DNA of 64,000 bases from Niallia taxi (GCF_032818155.1 NZ_CP102589.1:2280001-2344000); one strand, 5' to 3'. Positions 17,698 to 27,206 are shown, counted from the first letter of the stretch. Notes: generated by a model not told the origin, from the letters alone. Numbers and translations are program-made.

Positions 17698-18717
17698 ATG
17701 ACTTATCGTGGTGTTTTTGTAGCAAAAGGCTCAGGAGGCTGGGGTGTTGGTCTTTATGTGGAACCTAACTCCAAAAAGAATAAAGTCGTATCCATAACAG
17801 GAGGAGGAATCCATCCAGTTGCCGCCAAAATAGCGGAATTAACTGGTGCTGAAGCAGTAGATGGATTTAAAGGCTCTTATCCTGAAGAGGAAATGGCATG
17901 TGTTGTTATTGATTGCGGTGGTACGGCTCGAATCGGTGTTTATCCGATGAAGCGCATATTAACAGTCGACGTACTTCCATCATCTCCATCAGGTCCCCTT
18001 TCAAAATATATTACAGATGATATCTTTGTATCAGGTGTAACACCAAAAGACATTTCACTATCAGAAAGCTTCACTCAACCTGCGAGCGCACATGAGGCTG
18101 CAGAAGAACCAAAATTTAATCCAACAAATAAACAGAAATTTAAAGAAGACTATGCCGAGTTGAAAAAAGAGGTAGCAAGCCAGCAAAAAGACAATATTTT
18201 GCTGCGATTCTCAAAAGGAATTGGCAACGTCACAGGAACATTTTATCAGGCTGGCCGTGACACGATGGATATCCTTTTGAAAAATATTTTGCCATTTATG
18301 GCCTTTGTGAGTATGTTAATGGGAATTATTAACTATACAGGAGTTGGAGATTGGATTGCGCAAGCGCTGACTCCCCTTGCAGGTTCATTAGGTGGGCTGC
18401 TTGTTATTGCTGTTGTCTGTACATTGCCGTTTCTGTCCCCAGTTTTAGGACCAGGTGCAGTTATTGCCCAGGTTATCGGGGTATTAATCGGCTCCCAAAT
18501 TGCATTAGGAAATATTCCTCCCCAATTTGCGTTACCTGCATTGTTTGCGATTAACGGCCAGGTAGGCTGTGATTTTATTCCGGTAGGTCTATCTCTTGGA
18601 GAGGCTAAGCCAGAAACGGTGCGTTATGGTGTTCCTGCGATTCTTTACAGCCGTTTAATCACAGGTGTTGTATCTGTTATCATCGCCTATTTTGCGAGTT
18701 TTGGTATGTATTCATAA
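17698..18717 (+). CDS. srlE: PTS glucitol/sorbitol-family EIIB-EIIC1 subunit
   Basis: The 339-residue protein joins a cytoplasmic EIIB domain (about 1-125, with the candidate phosphorylated Cys73 in [15 protein letters not shown]) to a membrane domain (about 185-339, including [18 protein letters not shown] and [23 protein letters not shown]). A charged linker lies between. It accepts phosphate from EIIA (SrlB) and couples it to polyol uptake. Length and order match E. coli SrlE. It is followed 38 nt later by the SorC regulator gene, probably on the same transcript. Confidence 0.9.
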   Translation: MTYRGVFVAKGSGGWGVGLYVEPNSKKNKVVSITGGGIHPVAAKIAELTGAEAVDGFKGSYPEEEMACVVIDCGGTARIGVYPMKRILTVDVLPSSPSGPLSKYITDDIFVSGVTPKDISLSESFTQPASAHEAAEEPKFNPTNKQKFKEDYAELKKEVASQQKDNILLRFSKGIGNVTGTFYQAGRDTMDILLKNILPFMAFVSMLMGIINYTGVGDWIAQALTPLAGSLGGLLVIAVVCTLPFLSPVLGPGAVIAQVIGVLIGSQIALGNIPPQFALPALFAINGQVGCDFIPVGLSLGEAKPETVRYGVPAILYSRLITGVVSVIIAYFASFGMYS

Positions 18718-18755
18718 GCAGATAAACAAAAGGGCAGAAAGGAAGAGATTTCATT

Positions 18756-19691
18756 TTGTTTATTCAGGATAGAAGAATATTAATAAAAGTCGCCCAAATG
18801 TATTATGAGGAAGGTGCAACACAGTCAGAGGTTGCCAAAAAGATCGGGATTAGCCGTTCTCTCGTGTCAAAATTATTAACAAAAGCCCGCGAAGAGGGAA
18901 TTGTGGAAATTATTATTCATGAAACCCGTGTCCATCAATTTAGAAATTTGGAGCGGAAAATTGAGCGCCTTTACGATTTACGTGATGTTGTGTGTATAGA
19001 GAGCGTTGGGTTGGAGACCTCCAAGAAGCAATTAGGCGAAGCAACTAGTGAATATTTGCAGCGTGTCATTAGGGATGGCCAGATTATTGGCCTTTCCTCT
19101 GGCACAACATTAAATGAAGTGGCAAAGGCAATTAATTCTGTACAGCTGCTGCCAACAGCTACAATTGTGCCATTAGTTGGGGGAATGGGTAACGAGCGCG
19201 TCGATATTCATTCTAACAGCATTGTGTCGAAAATCGGAAATGCCCTACAGGCTAAGTATGAGCTACTACATGTTCCAGTTATGGTAGATACAAAGGAGGC
19301 AAAGGAAGTATTAATTCGGCAGCCTTCTATTCGCACAACTTTAGATTTGGCAGAACAATCGCAAATAGCCATTGTCGGGATAGGTGGTCGTCCAGAGGAT
19401 TCGACAATGGTTAAATCTTATCTGGGTTTAGATCATCAGCAAATAACGAGTGATAACGAGATTGTCGGCGATATTTGCTATAACTTTATTAATAAGTTTG
19501 GCAAACAAGTAGAAAATGCATGGAATGATAGAGTAATAGCGATAGAACTAGAAAAGCTCAAGGCAATTCCTTTAGTTATTGGAGTAGCTTCAGGTCTTGA
19601 AAAGGTTTCTGCTATTAAAGCTGCATTAGAGGGTGGCTTGATTCATGTATTGATTACAGATGGTGTTACAGGAAGCGCACTTGTCGAATAA
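18756..19691 (+). CDS. SorC family regulator 1
   Basis: The 311-residue protein has an N-terminal helix-turn-helix (about 15-45, EGATQSEVAKKIGISRSLVS) and a C-terminal sugar-phosphate-binding domain of the SorC/DeoR(Bacillus)/CggR family (about 65-310, with GLSSGTTLNEVAKA, VPLVGGMG and GVASGLEKVSAIKAALEGG). Such regulators are released from or activated on DNA by phosphorylated sugars or polyols. The start is the TTG at 18756 after AAAGGAAGAGA. It shares architecture with the second SorC gene at 32115, and the paired ACAAATGT operators of the island are its most likely target. Confidence 0.88.
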   Translation: MFIQDRRILIKVAQMYYEEGATQSEVAKKIGISRSLVSKLLTKAREEGIVEIIIHETRVHQFRNLERKIERLYDLRDVVCIESVGLETSKKQLGEATSEYLQRVIRDGQIIGLSSGTTLNEVAKAINSVQLLPTATIVPLVGGMGNERVDIHSNSIVSKIGNALQAKYELLHVPVMVDTKEAKEVLIRQPSIRTTLDLAEQSQIAIVGIGGRPEDSTMVKSYLGLDHQQITSDNEIVGDICYNFINKFGKQVENAWNDRVIAIELEKLKAIPLVIGVASGLEKVSAIKAALEGGLIHVLITDGVTGSALVE

Positions 19692-19720
19692 TAGTATTCA
19701 GATTTGTTTGAATATTTCGC

Positions 19721-19787
19721 TTGACAGCAAGTATTCAACAATTTAAACTGTAGTTGCAGAACAAATGACACGCACCGTAACAAATGT
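19721..19787 (+). promoter_or_regulatory. Promoter and paired operator (site B) before the SAF-domain dehydrogenase
   Basis: TTGACA (19721-19726), 17-nt spacer, TAAACT (19744-19749) form a promoter. ACAAATGA (19761-19768) and ACAAATGT (19780-19787) follow with 11 nt between, the same layout as the other island operators. An inverted copy ACATTTGT lies further down at 19819-19826. Confidence 0.75.
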
Positions 19788-19881
19788 AAAAATAACCTTT
19801 TAAAGGTTCTAATAATTAACATTTGTTTAGATTTATAAAAATGTAAGCGTATTAATAATCAATTGGAGGAGGAAGTTATTT

Positions 19882-21159
19882 ATGTCAATTTACACGAAGC
19901 TTTTGCAAAGGGAACGTGAAAATGCTCCAGTTAAAGTGGGAGTCATCGGTGCAGGACAGATGGGGTTTGGCATGATTGCCCAAATTTCAAAAATTCCAGG
20001 TATGATCGTGACAGGTATTTGTGACGTAAATGTTGAAGCAGCACAAAGAGCAGCTGATTTCTATTCCTCACAATCGGCTCGTAAAGATTCAATGATTGTC
20101 ACTAATGATTATCGAAAAGTAATTCAGTCAAACCAGGTTGAGGTAGTTGTTGATGCAACAGGTGTTCCGGAAGTGGGAGCAAATGTTTCCATGGAAGCAC
20201 TTAGATCAAAAAAACATATTGTCCTCTTAAATGTGGAAGTGGACATAACAATTGGATCGATAATGTATCAAATGTTTGACAATGCAGGACTTATTTATAC
20301 TGGTTCTGCAGGTGATGAACCTGCTGCAACGCTTGAATTATATGAATTTGCCAAAACAATGGGACTGGAAGTGCTTGTTGCTGGCAAAGGAAAAAATAAT
20401 CCATTTAATCCGCTCTCAAACCCTGATGTTGCTCAAGCAGAGGCGAAGTCAAAAAACATGAGCTCACACATGCTTGCTGCATTCCAGGATGGAACAAAAA
20501 CAATGGCAGAAATGAATCTATTAAGTAATGCAATTGGGTTGATACCAGATAAAGTCGGCATGCACGGCGTATCAGCAACAGTTCAGGATGTTGCAGACAA
20601 ATTAACGCTTAAGGAAAATGGCGGTGTATTAGATAGCTTTGGGGTAGTCGAATATGTGAATGGCCTTGCTCCAGGAGTATTCGTCATAGTAAAAAGTGAG
20701 CTTGAGCCAGTTGATGAAGAGCTGCGCTATTTGAAGGTTGGAAAAGGTCCTAATTATGTATTTTACCGTCCTTACCACCTTGCCAGCTTAGAGACTCCGA
20801 TAACGATTGCGAAAGCAGTGCTGGAGCATGATTCATCGATTCATCCACTTGGAGCGCCAATTTCAGAAACAGTTGCGGTCGCAAAAAGGGACATAAAAGC
20901 AGGGGAGACATTAGATGGTATTGGCGGCTACAGTGTGCGCGGTGTACTTGAAACACATCATGATATGAAGGCAAACGGGCATATTCCTATTGGTTTGATC
21001 AGCGGCAGAGTTGTGGCAAAAAAAGACATAACAACAGGACAATTCTTAACATCGGATGATGTGGAACTTGATACAAATACAACGGTTTGGAAGCTGAGAG
21101 CATTGCAGGATCAATTATTCCCGTCAAACCAAAACAAGCGTCCCCTTGTGACGCTATAA
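19882..21159 (+). CDS. NAD(P)-dependent dehydrogenase with C-terminal SAF domain
   Basis: The 425-residue protein has an N-terminal Rossmann domain (VGVIGAGQMGFGMIAQI, about 20-36, then a GICDVN strand), a homoserine-dehydrogenase-like middle region (GSAGDEPAATLELYEFAKTM, GKGKNNPFNP near 170) and a C-terminal SAF-type segment (VAKRDIKAGETLDGIGGYSVRG, about 335-355, then LISGRVVAKKDITTGQFLT). This is the predicted homoserine-dehydrogenase-like family with SAF domain, whose members sit in several carbohydrate operons rather than threonine operons. I infer oxidation of a polyol phosphate or derived intermediate. It lies 26 nt before srlB and has its own SorC-type promoter site. Confidence 0.75.
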   Translation: MSIYTKLLQRERENAPVKVGVIGAGQMGFGMIAQISKIPGMIVTGICDVNVEAAQRAADFYSSQSARKDSMIVTNDYRKVIQSNQVEVVVDATGVPEVGANVSMEALRSKKHIVLLNVEVDITIGSIMYQMFDNAGLIYTGSAGDEPAATLELYEFAKTMGLEVLVAGKGKNNPFNPLSNPDVAQAEAKSKNMSSHMLAAFQDGTKTMAEMNLLSNAIGLIPDKVGMHGVSATVQDVADKLTLKENGGVLDSFGVVEYVNGLAPGVFVIVKSELEPVDEELRYLKVGKGPNYVFYRPYHLASLETPITIAKAVLEHDSSIHPLGAPISETVAVAKRDIKAGETLDGIGGYSVRGVLETHHDMKANGHIPIGLISGRVVAKKDITTGQFLTSDDVELDTNTTVWKLRALQDQLFPSNQNKRPLVTL

Positions 21160-21185
21160 ACATAAAAAGAAACAGGAGGATTAGC

Positions 21186-21539
21186 ATGACAAAATCAGTT
21201 GTAAAAGAAATCGGAGAACTAGTTCCTACATTTAAAGAAGATAAAATCTTAATATTATTTGGCCCACAAGCACCAAAGGAATTACGGGAAATGGCTGTCA
21301 TTCATGAGTTTGAAAATCTTGACGAAGAGCCATTAAAGCAAGGAGGGACAATGCAGTTTGGAGACGAGCGTTTCACCATTACAGCAATCGGAGAATTAGC
21401 AAACCAGAACTTTAAAGAATTAGGCCATGTTTCAATCTACTTCCAGGAGCCAATGGACGAAGTATTGCCTGGAGCGGTATTTGCAGCACCATATTCGTTT
21501 CCTAATATAATAGAAGGCACAGTCATAGCTGTTAAATGA
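21186..21539 (+). CDS. srlB: PTS glucitol/sorbitol-family EIIA subunit
   Basis: The 117-residue cytoplasmic protein matches SrlB in length and motifs (LILFGPQAPKELREMAVIHE, with His40 as likely phosphorylation site, then GGTMQFGDERFTITAIGE and a C-terminal PNIIEGTVIAVK). It passes phosphate from HPr to SrlE. A longer frame overlaps the upstream gene, but AGGAGG precedes the ATG at 21186. Unlike E. coli it is separated from srlA and srlE by the regulator and the dehydrogenase genes. Confidence 0.88.
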   Translation: MTKSVVKEIGELVPTFKEDKILILFGPQAPKELREMAVIHEFENLDEEPLKQGGTMQFGDERFTITAIGELANQNFKELGHVSIYFQEPMDEVLPGAVFAAPYSFPNIIEGTVIAVK

Positions 21540-21540
21540 C

Positions 21541-21596
21541 CAAAAGGGAAAGGGAGAACAGGTTTTATTACCTGAAGCTCTTTTTCCCTTTTTAAA
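21541..21596 (+). terminator. Terminator after srlB
   Basis: AAAAGGGAAAGGGAG (from 21542) pairs with CTCTTTTTCCCTTTT (to about 21593), with an inner CAGGT/ACCTG hairpin, followed by T residues. Confidence 0.8.
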
Positions 21597-21684
21597 TAAT
21601 TTAGTACATTTTGAGGGGTCATTTTTTTTTGAAATCTATCATTATTTTATTATTAAAAAATATCAGAAAATACACGTTTTTCCC

Positions 21685-21744
21685 TTGACTATCTTATGGA
21701 TACATTATATGATTTTTACAAATGTAACAGTATAGAACAAATGT
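21685..21744 (+). promoter_or_regulatory. Promoter and paired operator (site C) of the E1-E2-E3 operon
   Basis: TTGACT (21685-21690), 17-nt spacer, TATGAT (21708-21713). Two perfect ACAAATGT words at 21718-21725 and 21737-21744 begin 4 nt after the -10 box, so a bound regulator would cover the transcription start. Confidence 0.85.
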
Positions 21745-21761
21745 AAAGGGAGGAATAAATA

Positions 21762-22748
21762 ATGACTGTTAAAACATTAAAGCTTCCTGAGATGATTACA
21801 GAACAGAAACTGAAAGATTTATATAAAGAGATGTGGTTAATTCGCTATTTCGATGAAAAGGTGGATCAGTTTTTTGCTAAAGGCATGATACATGGAACGA
21901 CACATTTATGTGTTGGCCAAGAGGCATCTGCAGCGGGTTCCATTGCTGTGATTGGCAGAAAAGATAAGATTGTCAGCACACACAGGGGACACGGGCATTG
22001 TATTGCAAAAGAAGGCGATGTTAACAAAATGATGGCAGAGCTATTTGGAAGAGAAACAGGCTATTGTAAAGGAAAAGGCGGTTCGATGCATATTGCAGAT
22101 GTCGAAAAGGGCAATCTGGGTGCAAACGGAATTGTTGGTGGAGGTCTTCCACTTGCAGTCGGAGCTGCGCTAACATCGCAAATGAAAAAAGAAAATTATG
22201 TGGTTCTTTGCTTCTTTGGTGATGGTGCCTCAAATGAAGGCAGCTTTCATGAATCAGTTAATCTTGCGGCGATTTGGGATCTTCCTGTAGTGTTCATTTG
22301 TGAAAATAATCAATACGGGATGTCAGGTCCAGTAAAAGAAATGACACGTATTGAACATATTGCAGACCGTGCCGGCAGCTACGGAATCCCTGGCAAGGTA
22401 GTTGATGGACTTGACATGATTGACATTATGAATTCAGTCCATGAGGCTGTGGAACATGCACGCAGCGGTAATGGACCATCCTTAATCGAAATGAAAACAT
22501 ATCGCTGGAAGGGTCACTCGAAAAGCGATGCCAAAAAATACCGGACTCGTGAAGAAGAAAAGGAATGGAGAGCAAAAGACGGAATCAAACGCTTTAAAGA
22601 AACGCTCATTAACGCGAATATTCTTACAGAAGAGACAGCTAAGCAGCTGGAGGAGTCGGCTTATCAAGAAATTGAAGGTGCTGTTAGGTTTGCTGAAAAC
22701 AGTCCAGAACCATCCATTGACAGTTTACTTGAAGATATATACGCATAA
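21762..22748 (+). CDS. TPP-dependent dehydrogenase E1 alpha, AcoA/PdhA type
   Basis: The 328-residue protein is the alpha subunit of a thiamine-diphosphate E1. It has STHRGHGHCIAKEGD, GYCKGKGGSMHIADVEKGNLGANGIVGGG split over residues about 85-120, and the TPP/Mg motif GDGASNEGSFHESVNLAAIW (about 152-171) ending in ENN. GHSKSDAKKYR near 253 is the phosphorylation-loop region. Sequence details and length look more like acetoin dehydrogenase AcoA than pyruvate dehydrogenase. Its place between two polyol PTS systems and its SorC-type operator suggest a substrate formed from an imported polyol rather than free acetoin. It is the first of four tightly spaced genes. Confidence 0.88.
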   Translation: MTVKTLKLPEMITEQKLKDLYKEMWLIRYFDEKVDQFFAKGMIHGTTHLCVGQEASAAGSIAVIGRKDKIVSTHRGHGHCIAKEGDVNKMMAELFGRETGYCKGKGGSMHIADVEKGNLGANGIVGGGLPLAVGAALTSQMKKENYVVLCFFGDGASNEGSFHESVNLAAIWDLPVVFICENNQYGMSGPVKEMTRIEHIADRAGSYGIPGKVVDGLDMIDIMNSVHEAVEHARSGNGPSLIEMKTYRWKGHSKSDAKKYRTREEEKEWRAKDGIKRFKETLINANILTEETAKQLEESAYQEIEGAVRFAENSPEPSIDSLLEDIYA

Positions 22749-22766
22749 AAGAGAGGAGCGGAAGGT

Positions 22767-23756
22767 ATGACTACAAGACAAATAACTTATTTAGAGGCTG
22801 TTAGGGAAGCGATGAGCATGGAAATGCGCGAAAATGAAGATGTATTCATTCTTGGTGAAGACATCGGGGTTTATGGTGGAGCCTTTGGTGTCACTCGCGG
22901 GATGATTGAAGAGTTTGGACCTGAACGGGTGCGCAATACACCTATTTCAGAAGCGGCAATTGCTGGTGCAGCAATCGGATCGGCATTAACAGGAATGCGC
23001 CCAATCTTAGAACTGCAGTTTTCTGATTTTATTACGATAGCGATGGATCAAATGGTGAATCAAGCTGCCAAAACACGATATATGTTCGGTGGAAAAGGAA
23101 AGGTGCCAATGGTCTTACGGACACCGTCCGGATCAGGAACAGGAGCTGCTGCTCAGCATTCTCAAAGTCTTGAAGCATGGATGGCACATATTCCAGGATT
23201 GAAGGTAGTTCAGCCTTCCACTGCTTATGATGTCAAAGGATTGTTGAAAGCAGCGATAGATGATGATAACCCAGTCATATTTTATGAACATAAGCTTCTG
23301 TATAAAACAACAGGCGATGTTCCGACAGAGTCATATAAAATCGAATTAGGTAAGGCTGACATCAAACGAGAAGGAACAGATGTAACTATTGTTGCAACCG
23401 CTATCATGGTTCATAAAGCCATTGAAGCAGCAGCAATACTCGAACAAGAAGGAATAAGTGTAGAGCTGATTGATCCGCGCACACTTGTGCCGCTTGATAA
23501 AGAAACCATCATAGAATCTGTGAAAAAAACCGGAAGATTAATTGTTGTCCATGAAGCAGTTCAGCGTGGTGGCTTCGGCGGGGAAATTGTCAGTGTTATT
23601 GCTGAAAGTGAAGCATTTGATTACTTAGATGCACCAATTAAACGACTAGGTGGAAAAGAGGTTCCTATTCCATATAACCCGAACTTAGAAAAAGCAGCCA
23701 TTCCGCAAGTTCCAGACATTGTTGCAGCAGTGAAGGAAACGGTGAAAAACAGATAA
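22767..23756 (+). CDS. TPP-dependent dehydrogenase E1 beta, AcoB/PdhB type
   Basis: The 329-residue beta subunit forms the E1 heterotetramer with the preceding product. Typical segments are [19 protein letters not shown] (about 28-46), [18 protein letters not shown] with the conserved Glu, and the transketolase C-terminal domain (from about 195) with [17 protein letters not shown] and [15 protein letters not shown]. Length and motifs are normal and complete. It begins 18 nt after the alpha gene, with E2 15 nt downstream. Confidence 0.9.
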   Translation: MTTRQITYLEAVREAMSMEMRENEDVFILGEDIGVYGGAFGVTRGMIEEFGPERVRNTPISEAAIAGAAIGSALTGMRPILELQFSDFITIAMDQMVNQAAKTRYMFGGKGKVPMVLRTPSGSGTGAAAQHSQSLEAWMAHIPGLKVVQPSTAYDVKGLLKAAIDDDNPVIFYEHKLLYKTTGDVPTESYKIELGKADIKREGTDVTIVATAIMVHKAIEAAAILEQEGISVELIDPRTLVPLDKETIIESVKKTGRLIVVHEAVQRGGFGGEIVSVIAESEAFDYLDAPIKRLGGKEVPIPYNPNLEKAAIPQVPDIVAAVKETVKNR

Positions 23757-23770
23757 GGAGGGAAGCCCGC

Positions 23771-25123
23771 ATGGCAAACGAAATATTTATGCCGAAGCTA
23801 AGTAGCACGATGGCAACAGGCACTCTCCTGCAGTGGTTTAAAGAAGAAGGAGAAGCTGTCGACATTGGAGAACCGCTTTTTGAAATAATGACAGACAAAA
23901 TTAATATTGAGGTAGAAGCGTACGATCAAGGTATTCTCCTGAAAAAATATGTAGCTGTCGATGAAGAGGTACCAGTTAATTATGTGGTTGGCTATATTGG
24001 CAAATCAGAAGAATCCGTTCCTGCCGAATCACCTGGGCAGGCAGGCGGCGGAACAAAAGAAGAGGAAACATCAGAAAGTAATCAATCAGCATCCATAGAG
24101 GATAGTCAGGTAGCTGTTAATCCGTCAAAGAAGAGCGCGAAGCCACGTGCAACACCTGCAGCGCGCCATTTAGCAAGGGTGAACAAGATAGATTTAGTGT
24201 TTATAAATGGCAGTGGTCCAAATGGACGTGTTCAAAAAAAAGATGTTATTTTTCATTTGCATGAAGCGCAAACATCTGCAAAATCAACACCACTTGCGAA
24301 GAAAATCGCAGCAGCAGCTCAAGTTGATTTATCGACTGTTGCAGGAAGCGGTGTGAACGGGAAAATAGTGAAAGCAGATGTTGTTCATGCCATCACACCA
24401 AAGCCTATAGAAGATCATACTGCGTTTGGCGATAAAGAAAATCGCAGGAAATTGTCTGGTATGAGAAAAATCATCGCTGACAGAATGGCACAAAGTGCAT
24501 ATACAGCACCACATGTAACATTAACAACAGAGGTTGATATGTTGAAAGTAAAAGAATTGCGGTCTGTGCTTATACCAGTGGTGGAAAAACAAACTGGCCT
24601 AAAAATCTCCTTTACTGACATCTTAATAAAAGCAGCCGGTACAGCCATATCAAGGCATCCACAAATTAACGTCTCAATCGAGGGAGACGAAATTGTCCAG
24701 CATAACGAAATTAATATTGGCCTTGCTGTTGCTGTACAGGATGGATTAATGGTTCCAGTCATTAAAAATGTACCAGCAATAGGGCTTGCAGCAGTTACGA
24801 AAGCGGCCAAGGATATTGGCAAACGTGCTCGTGAAAATAAATTACTGCCAGACCAATTAAAAGGGTCTACTTTTACGATAAGTAACCTTGGAATGTACGC
24901 AATTGATGTATTTACACCAATCATCAACCAACCAGAGAGCGCAATACTCGGAGTTGGCCGGATTCAGGATAAGCCAGTGGCCATCAATAATACAATAGAA
25001 ATTCGACCAATGATGACACTTAGCCTTTCATTTGATCATCGGGCAATGGACGGAGCGCCGGCAGCTGCTTTTTTAACAGAATTAAAACAAATACTCGAAA
25101 ATCCATTTGAGTTATTAGCATAG
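23771..25123 (+). CDS. Dihydrolipoamide acyltransferase E2 with two subunit-binding domains
   Basis: The 450-residue E2 has a lipoyl domain (1-78) with the lipoylated Lys43 in MTDKINIEVEA. Two peripheral-subunit-binding-like domains follow (about 124-160, ATPAARHLARVNKIDL..GSGPNGRV; and about 172-208, STPLAKKIAAAAQVDL..GSGVNGKI). The catalytic acyltransferase domain spans about 225-450, with SFDHRAMDGAPAAAFL near the end. It transfers the acyl group made by E1 to CoA. Most E2 proteins carry one subunit-binding domain, so the second copy is notable. It lies between E1 beta and E3. Confidence 0.88.
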   Translation: MANEIFMPKLSSTMATGTLLQWFKEEGEAVDIGEPLFEIMTDKINIEVEAYDQGILLKKYVAVDEEVPVNYVVGYIGKSEESVPAESPGQAGGGTKEEETSESNQSASIEDSQVAVNPSKKSAKPRATPAARHLARVNKIDLVFINGSGPNGRVQKKDVIFHLHEAQTSAKSTPLAKKIAAAAQVDLSTVAGSGVNGKIVKADVVHAITPKPIEDHTAFGDKENRRKLSGMRKIIADRMAQSAYTAPHVTLTTEVDMLKVKELRSVLIPVVEKQTGLKISFTDILIKAAGTAISRHPQINVSIEGDEIVQHNEINIGLAVAVQDGLMVPVIKNVPAIGLAAVTKAAKDIGKRARENKLLPDQLKGSTFTISNLGMYAIDVFTPIINQPESAILGVGRIQDKPVAINNTIEIRPMMTLSLSFDHRAMDGAPAAAFLTELKQILENPFELLA

Positions 25124-25136
25124 GGGGAATAAATTC

Positions 25137-26534
25137 GTGAAAACCTATGATCTTGTAGTAATCGGTGGCGGACCTGGAGGGTATGTAGCAGCACTGCATG
25201 CAGCAAAACAAGGTCAAAAAACTGCGCTGATTGAGGCAGATAATCTTGGTGGAACATGTTTAAATCGAGGCTGTATTCCATCAAAAACGTATTTAAAGCA
25301 TGCTGAAATAATTGAACAAATCGAAAAAAGCAAGGATTGGGGCATCGAAACTGGAGAATTAACGTTTTCCTTTAGCAAAATGAAAAAGCGCAAAAATGAT
25401 GTAATCAATCGCCTGCGTAGTGGCATTGCCTTTTTGCTGAAGCAGGGTGCAATAGATGTGTACAATGGGTATGGAACAGTTCTGCCAAATGGCGGTGTGA
25501 TGGTGAGGCAGTCGGATAAGGAGGAAACCGTTAGCGCAAAAAAGGTAATCATTGCAACAGGTTCAACACCAGCTCTTCCACCGATTTCAGGTTTAGACAA
25601 TACCCACTATGAAACAAGTGATACCATTTTCGATCTGGAGGAAATCCCGAAATCTGTCATTATTATAGGCGGCGGAGTAATCGGAGTCGAATTTGCCACT
25701 ATTTTTTCCTCTTTGAACGTATCGGTAACTGTTGTTGAGGCAGCAGATAGAATTATTGCAACAGAGGATGAAGAAGCGTCAGAATTTTTAGCTAGAATGT
25801 TAAAGAAAAAGGGCATTCACATTCACACAGGCACAATAGTGCAGAGTGTTCAGGAGAAAGCTGGATTAAAAAACGTACTTTGTAAGGACGCAAACGAAAA
25901 AGAGGTGCTTCTAGAAGCAGACGTAGTAATCGTATGTACTGGCAGGCGTCCAAATCTGTCTGCTGTTTCAGAGCTTCACTTGGAACAGAATGGCCCGTTT
26001 TTAAAGGTTAATAGTCAAATGGAAACAAGTCAAAACGGAGTCTATGCTGTTGGAGACGTAATAGGCGGCTGGCAGCTCGCACATGCAGCAAGCGCTGAAG
26101 GCATTGTTGCAGCAAATAACGCCTCAGGTAAATCTGACTATATCAATTATCATGTTATGCCACGTTGTATATATACTTTACCTGAAATTGCTTCTGTTGG
26201 CATGTCCGCAGAGGAGGCACAAAGGAAAGGAATGGAAGTACGTGTTGAGAGATTCGATTTTTCCGGAAGTGGAAAAGCACTAAGTGCGGGTCAGCCAGAC
26301 GGATTTACGAAAATTATCTATGAAGCAAAGCATGGTGAAATCGTCGGTGTTGTTATGGCAGGATCACATGTAACAGAGTTGATCGCTAATGCTTCTGCAT
26401 TTATGCATTTAGAAGGAACAATAGAAGAAGCGGCTAATATGATTCATCCACATCCAACACTAGCAGAAACCTTTTTTGAAGCAGCCTTAAATGGTGTGCA
26501 TAAATTATCCTCCCAGCAAGCAGTACGGTCTTAA
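25137..26534 (+). CDS. Dihydrolipoamide dehydrogenase (E3)
   Basis: The 465-residue flavoprotein re-oxidises dihydrolipoamide on E2 with NAD+. It has the FAD motif VVIGGGPGGYVAALHA (about 7-22), the redox pair Cys41/Cys46 in GGTCLNRGCIPSK, an NAD-binding IIIGGGVIGVEFA segment (about 181), the GDVIGGWQLAHAA flavin motif and the C-terminal HPHPTLAE base motif. The start is the GTG at 25137, 13 nt after the E2 stop and preceded by AGGGGGA. A terminator follows at 26550. This is an operon-specific E3, separate from any housekeeping pyruvate dehydrogenase enzyme. Confidence 0.92.
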   Translation: MKTYDLVVIGGGPGGYVAALHAAKQGQKTALIEADNLGGTCLNRGCIPSKTYLKHAEIIEQIEKSKDWGIETGELTFSFSKMKKRKNDVINRLRSGIAFLLKQGAIDVYNGYGTVLPNGGVMVRQSDKEETVSAKKVIIATGSTPALPPISGLDNTHYETSDTIFDLEEIPKSVIIIGGGVIGVEFATIFSSLNVSVTVVEAADRIIATEDEEASEFLARMLKKKGIHIHTGTIVQSVQEKAGLKNVLCKDANEKEVLLEADVVIVCTGRRPNLSAVSELHLEQNGPFLKVNSQMETSQNGVYAVGDVIGGWQLAHAASAEGIVAANNASGKSDYINYHVMPRCIYTLPEIASVGMSAEEAQRKGMEVRVERFDFSGSGKALSAGQPDGFTKIIYEAKHGEIVGVVMAGSHVTELIANASAFMHLEGTIEEAANMIHPHPTLAETFFEAALNGVHKLSSQQAVRS

Positions 26535-26549
26535 TATGAATAAATTACA

Positions 26550-26584
26550 CGAAAAGGCCTCCACACAATTGCAGGCTTTTTCGG
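26550..26584 (+). terminator. Terminator after the E3 gene
   Basis: CGAAAAGGCCT (26550-26560) pairs with AGGCTTTTTCG (26573-26583) with one G-T pair. Confidence 0.75.
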
Positions 26585-26630
26585 GCACTTTCGAGTCGAA
26601 AAATGTTTTTAGAATTTTCGAAAAAACGAC

Positions 26631-26690
26631 TTGACTGGACTGTGATCATAACTTATGATAATTACAAATGTAACAAGTAAGAACAAAAGT
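26631..26690 (+). promoter_or_regulatory. Promoter and paired operator (site D) of the galactitol-type PTS operon
   Basis: TTGACT (26631-26636), 17-nt spacer, TATGAT (26654-26659), then ACAAATGT (26664-26671) and ACAAAAGT (26683-26690) with 11 nt between. Boxes, spacer and the 4-nt gap to the operator are identical in layout to site C. Confidence 0.85.
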
Positions 26691-26725
26691 AAAAAAAGTA
26701 TCTAATCAGGGAAGGAGGAATCAGA

Positions 26726-27205
26726 ATGGAAAAGTTAATTAACCTTGATGAAAAAGTTGTACACTTGCATGTATTAGCAGAAAATAGTGAAGATGTTATT
26801 GCTACATTAAGTGAAGACTTAAAAAGACACCAATATGTGAAAGAATCGTTTTTATCATCCATTTTAGAAAGAGAAAAAGTTTTTCCAACAGGCTTACCAC
26901 TCGCAACAATGGGAGTGGCGATTCCCCATACAGATCCAGAGCATGTAATTAGGCCGATGATTTCTGTTGCAGTATTGGAAAATCCAGTTGATTTTATCAT
27001 GATGGGAAGTGAAAACACTAAAGTCAATGTGGAAATTGTTCTTATGCTAGCAATTTCCGATCCAGCCAAGCAACTGAGTTTGCTGGAAAGATTAATGGGT
27101 GTATTTCAAAATGATGCAGCAATGTCACAGCTGAAATATGCCGCATCAGCAAAAGAGCTAGTAGAAGTATTAGACAAGGAGCTTAACCCAATTAGTGTCG
27201 AATGA
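26726..27205 (+). CDS. PTS galactitol-family EIIA subunit (GatA-like)
   Basis: The 159-residue protein is an EIIA of the fructose/galactitol (PTS_EIIA_2) type. The likely phosphorylated His68 lies in TMGVAIPHTDPEHV, and flanking LPLA and LMLAISDP segments are typical. It shuttles phosphate from HPr to GatB. The ATG follows AAGGAGG. EIIC and EIIB follow, with a cre-like element between EIIA and EIIC. Confidence 0.88.
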   Translation: MEKLINLDEKVVHLHVLAENSEDVIATLSEDLKRHQYVKESFLSSILEREKVFPTGLPLATMGVAIPHTDPEHVIRPMISVAVLENPVDFIMMGSENTKVNVEIVLMLAISDPAKQLSLLERLMGVFQNDAAMSQLKYAASAKELVEVLDKELNPISVE

Positions 27206-27206
27206 A

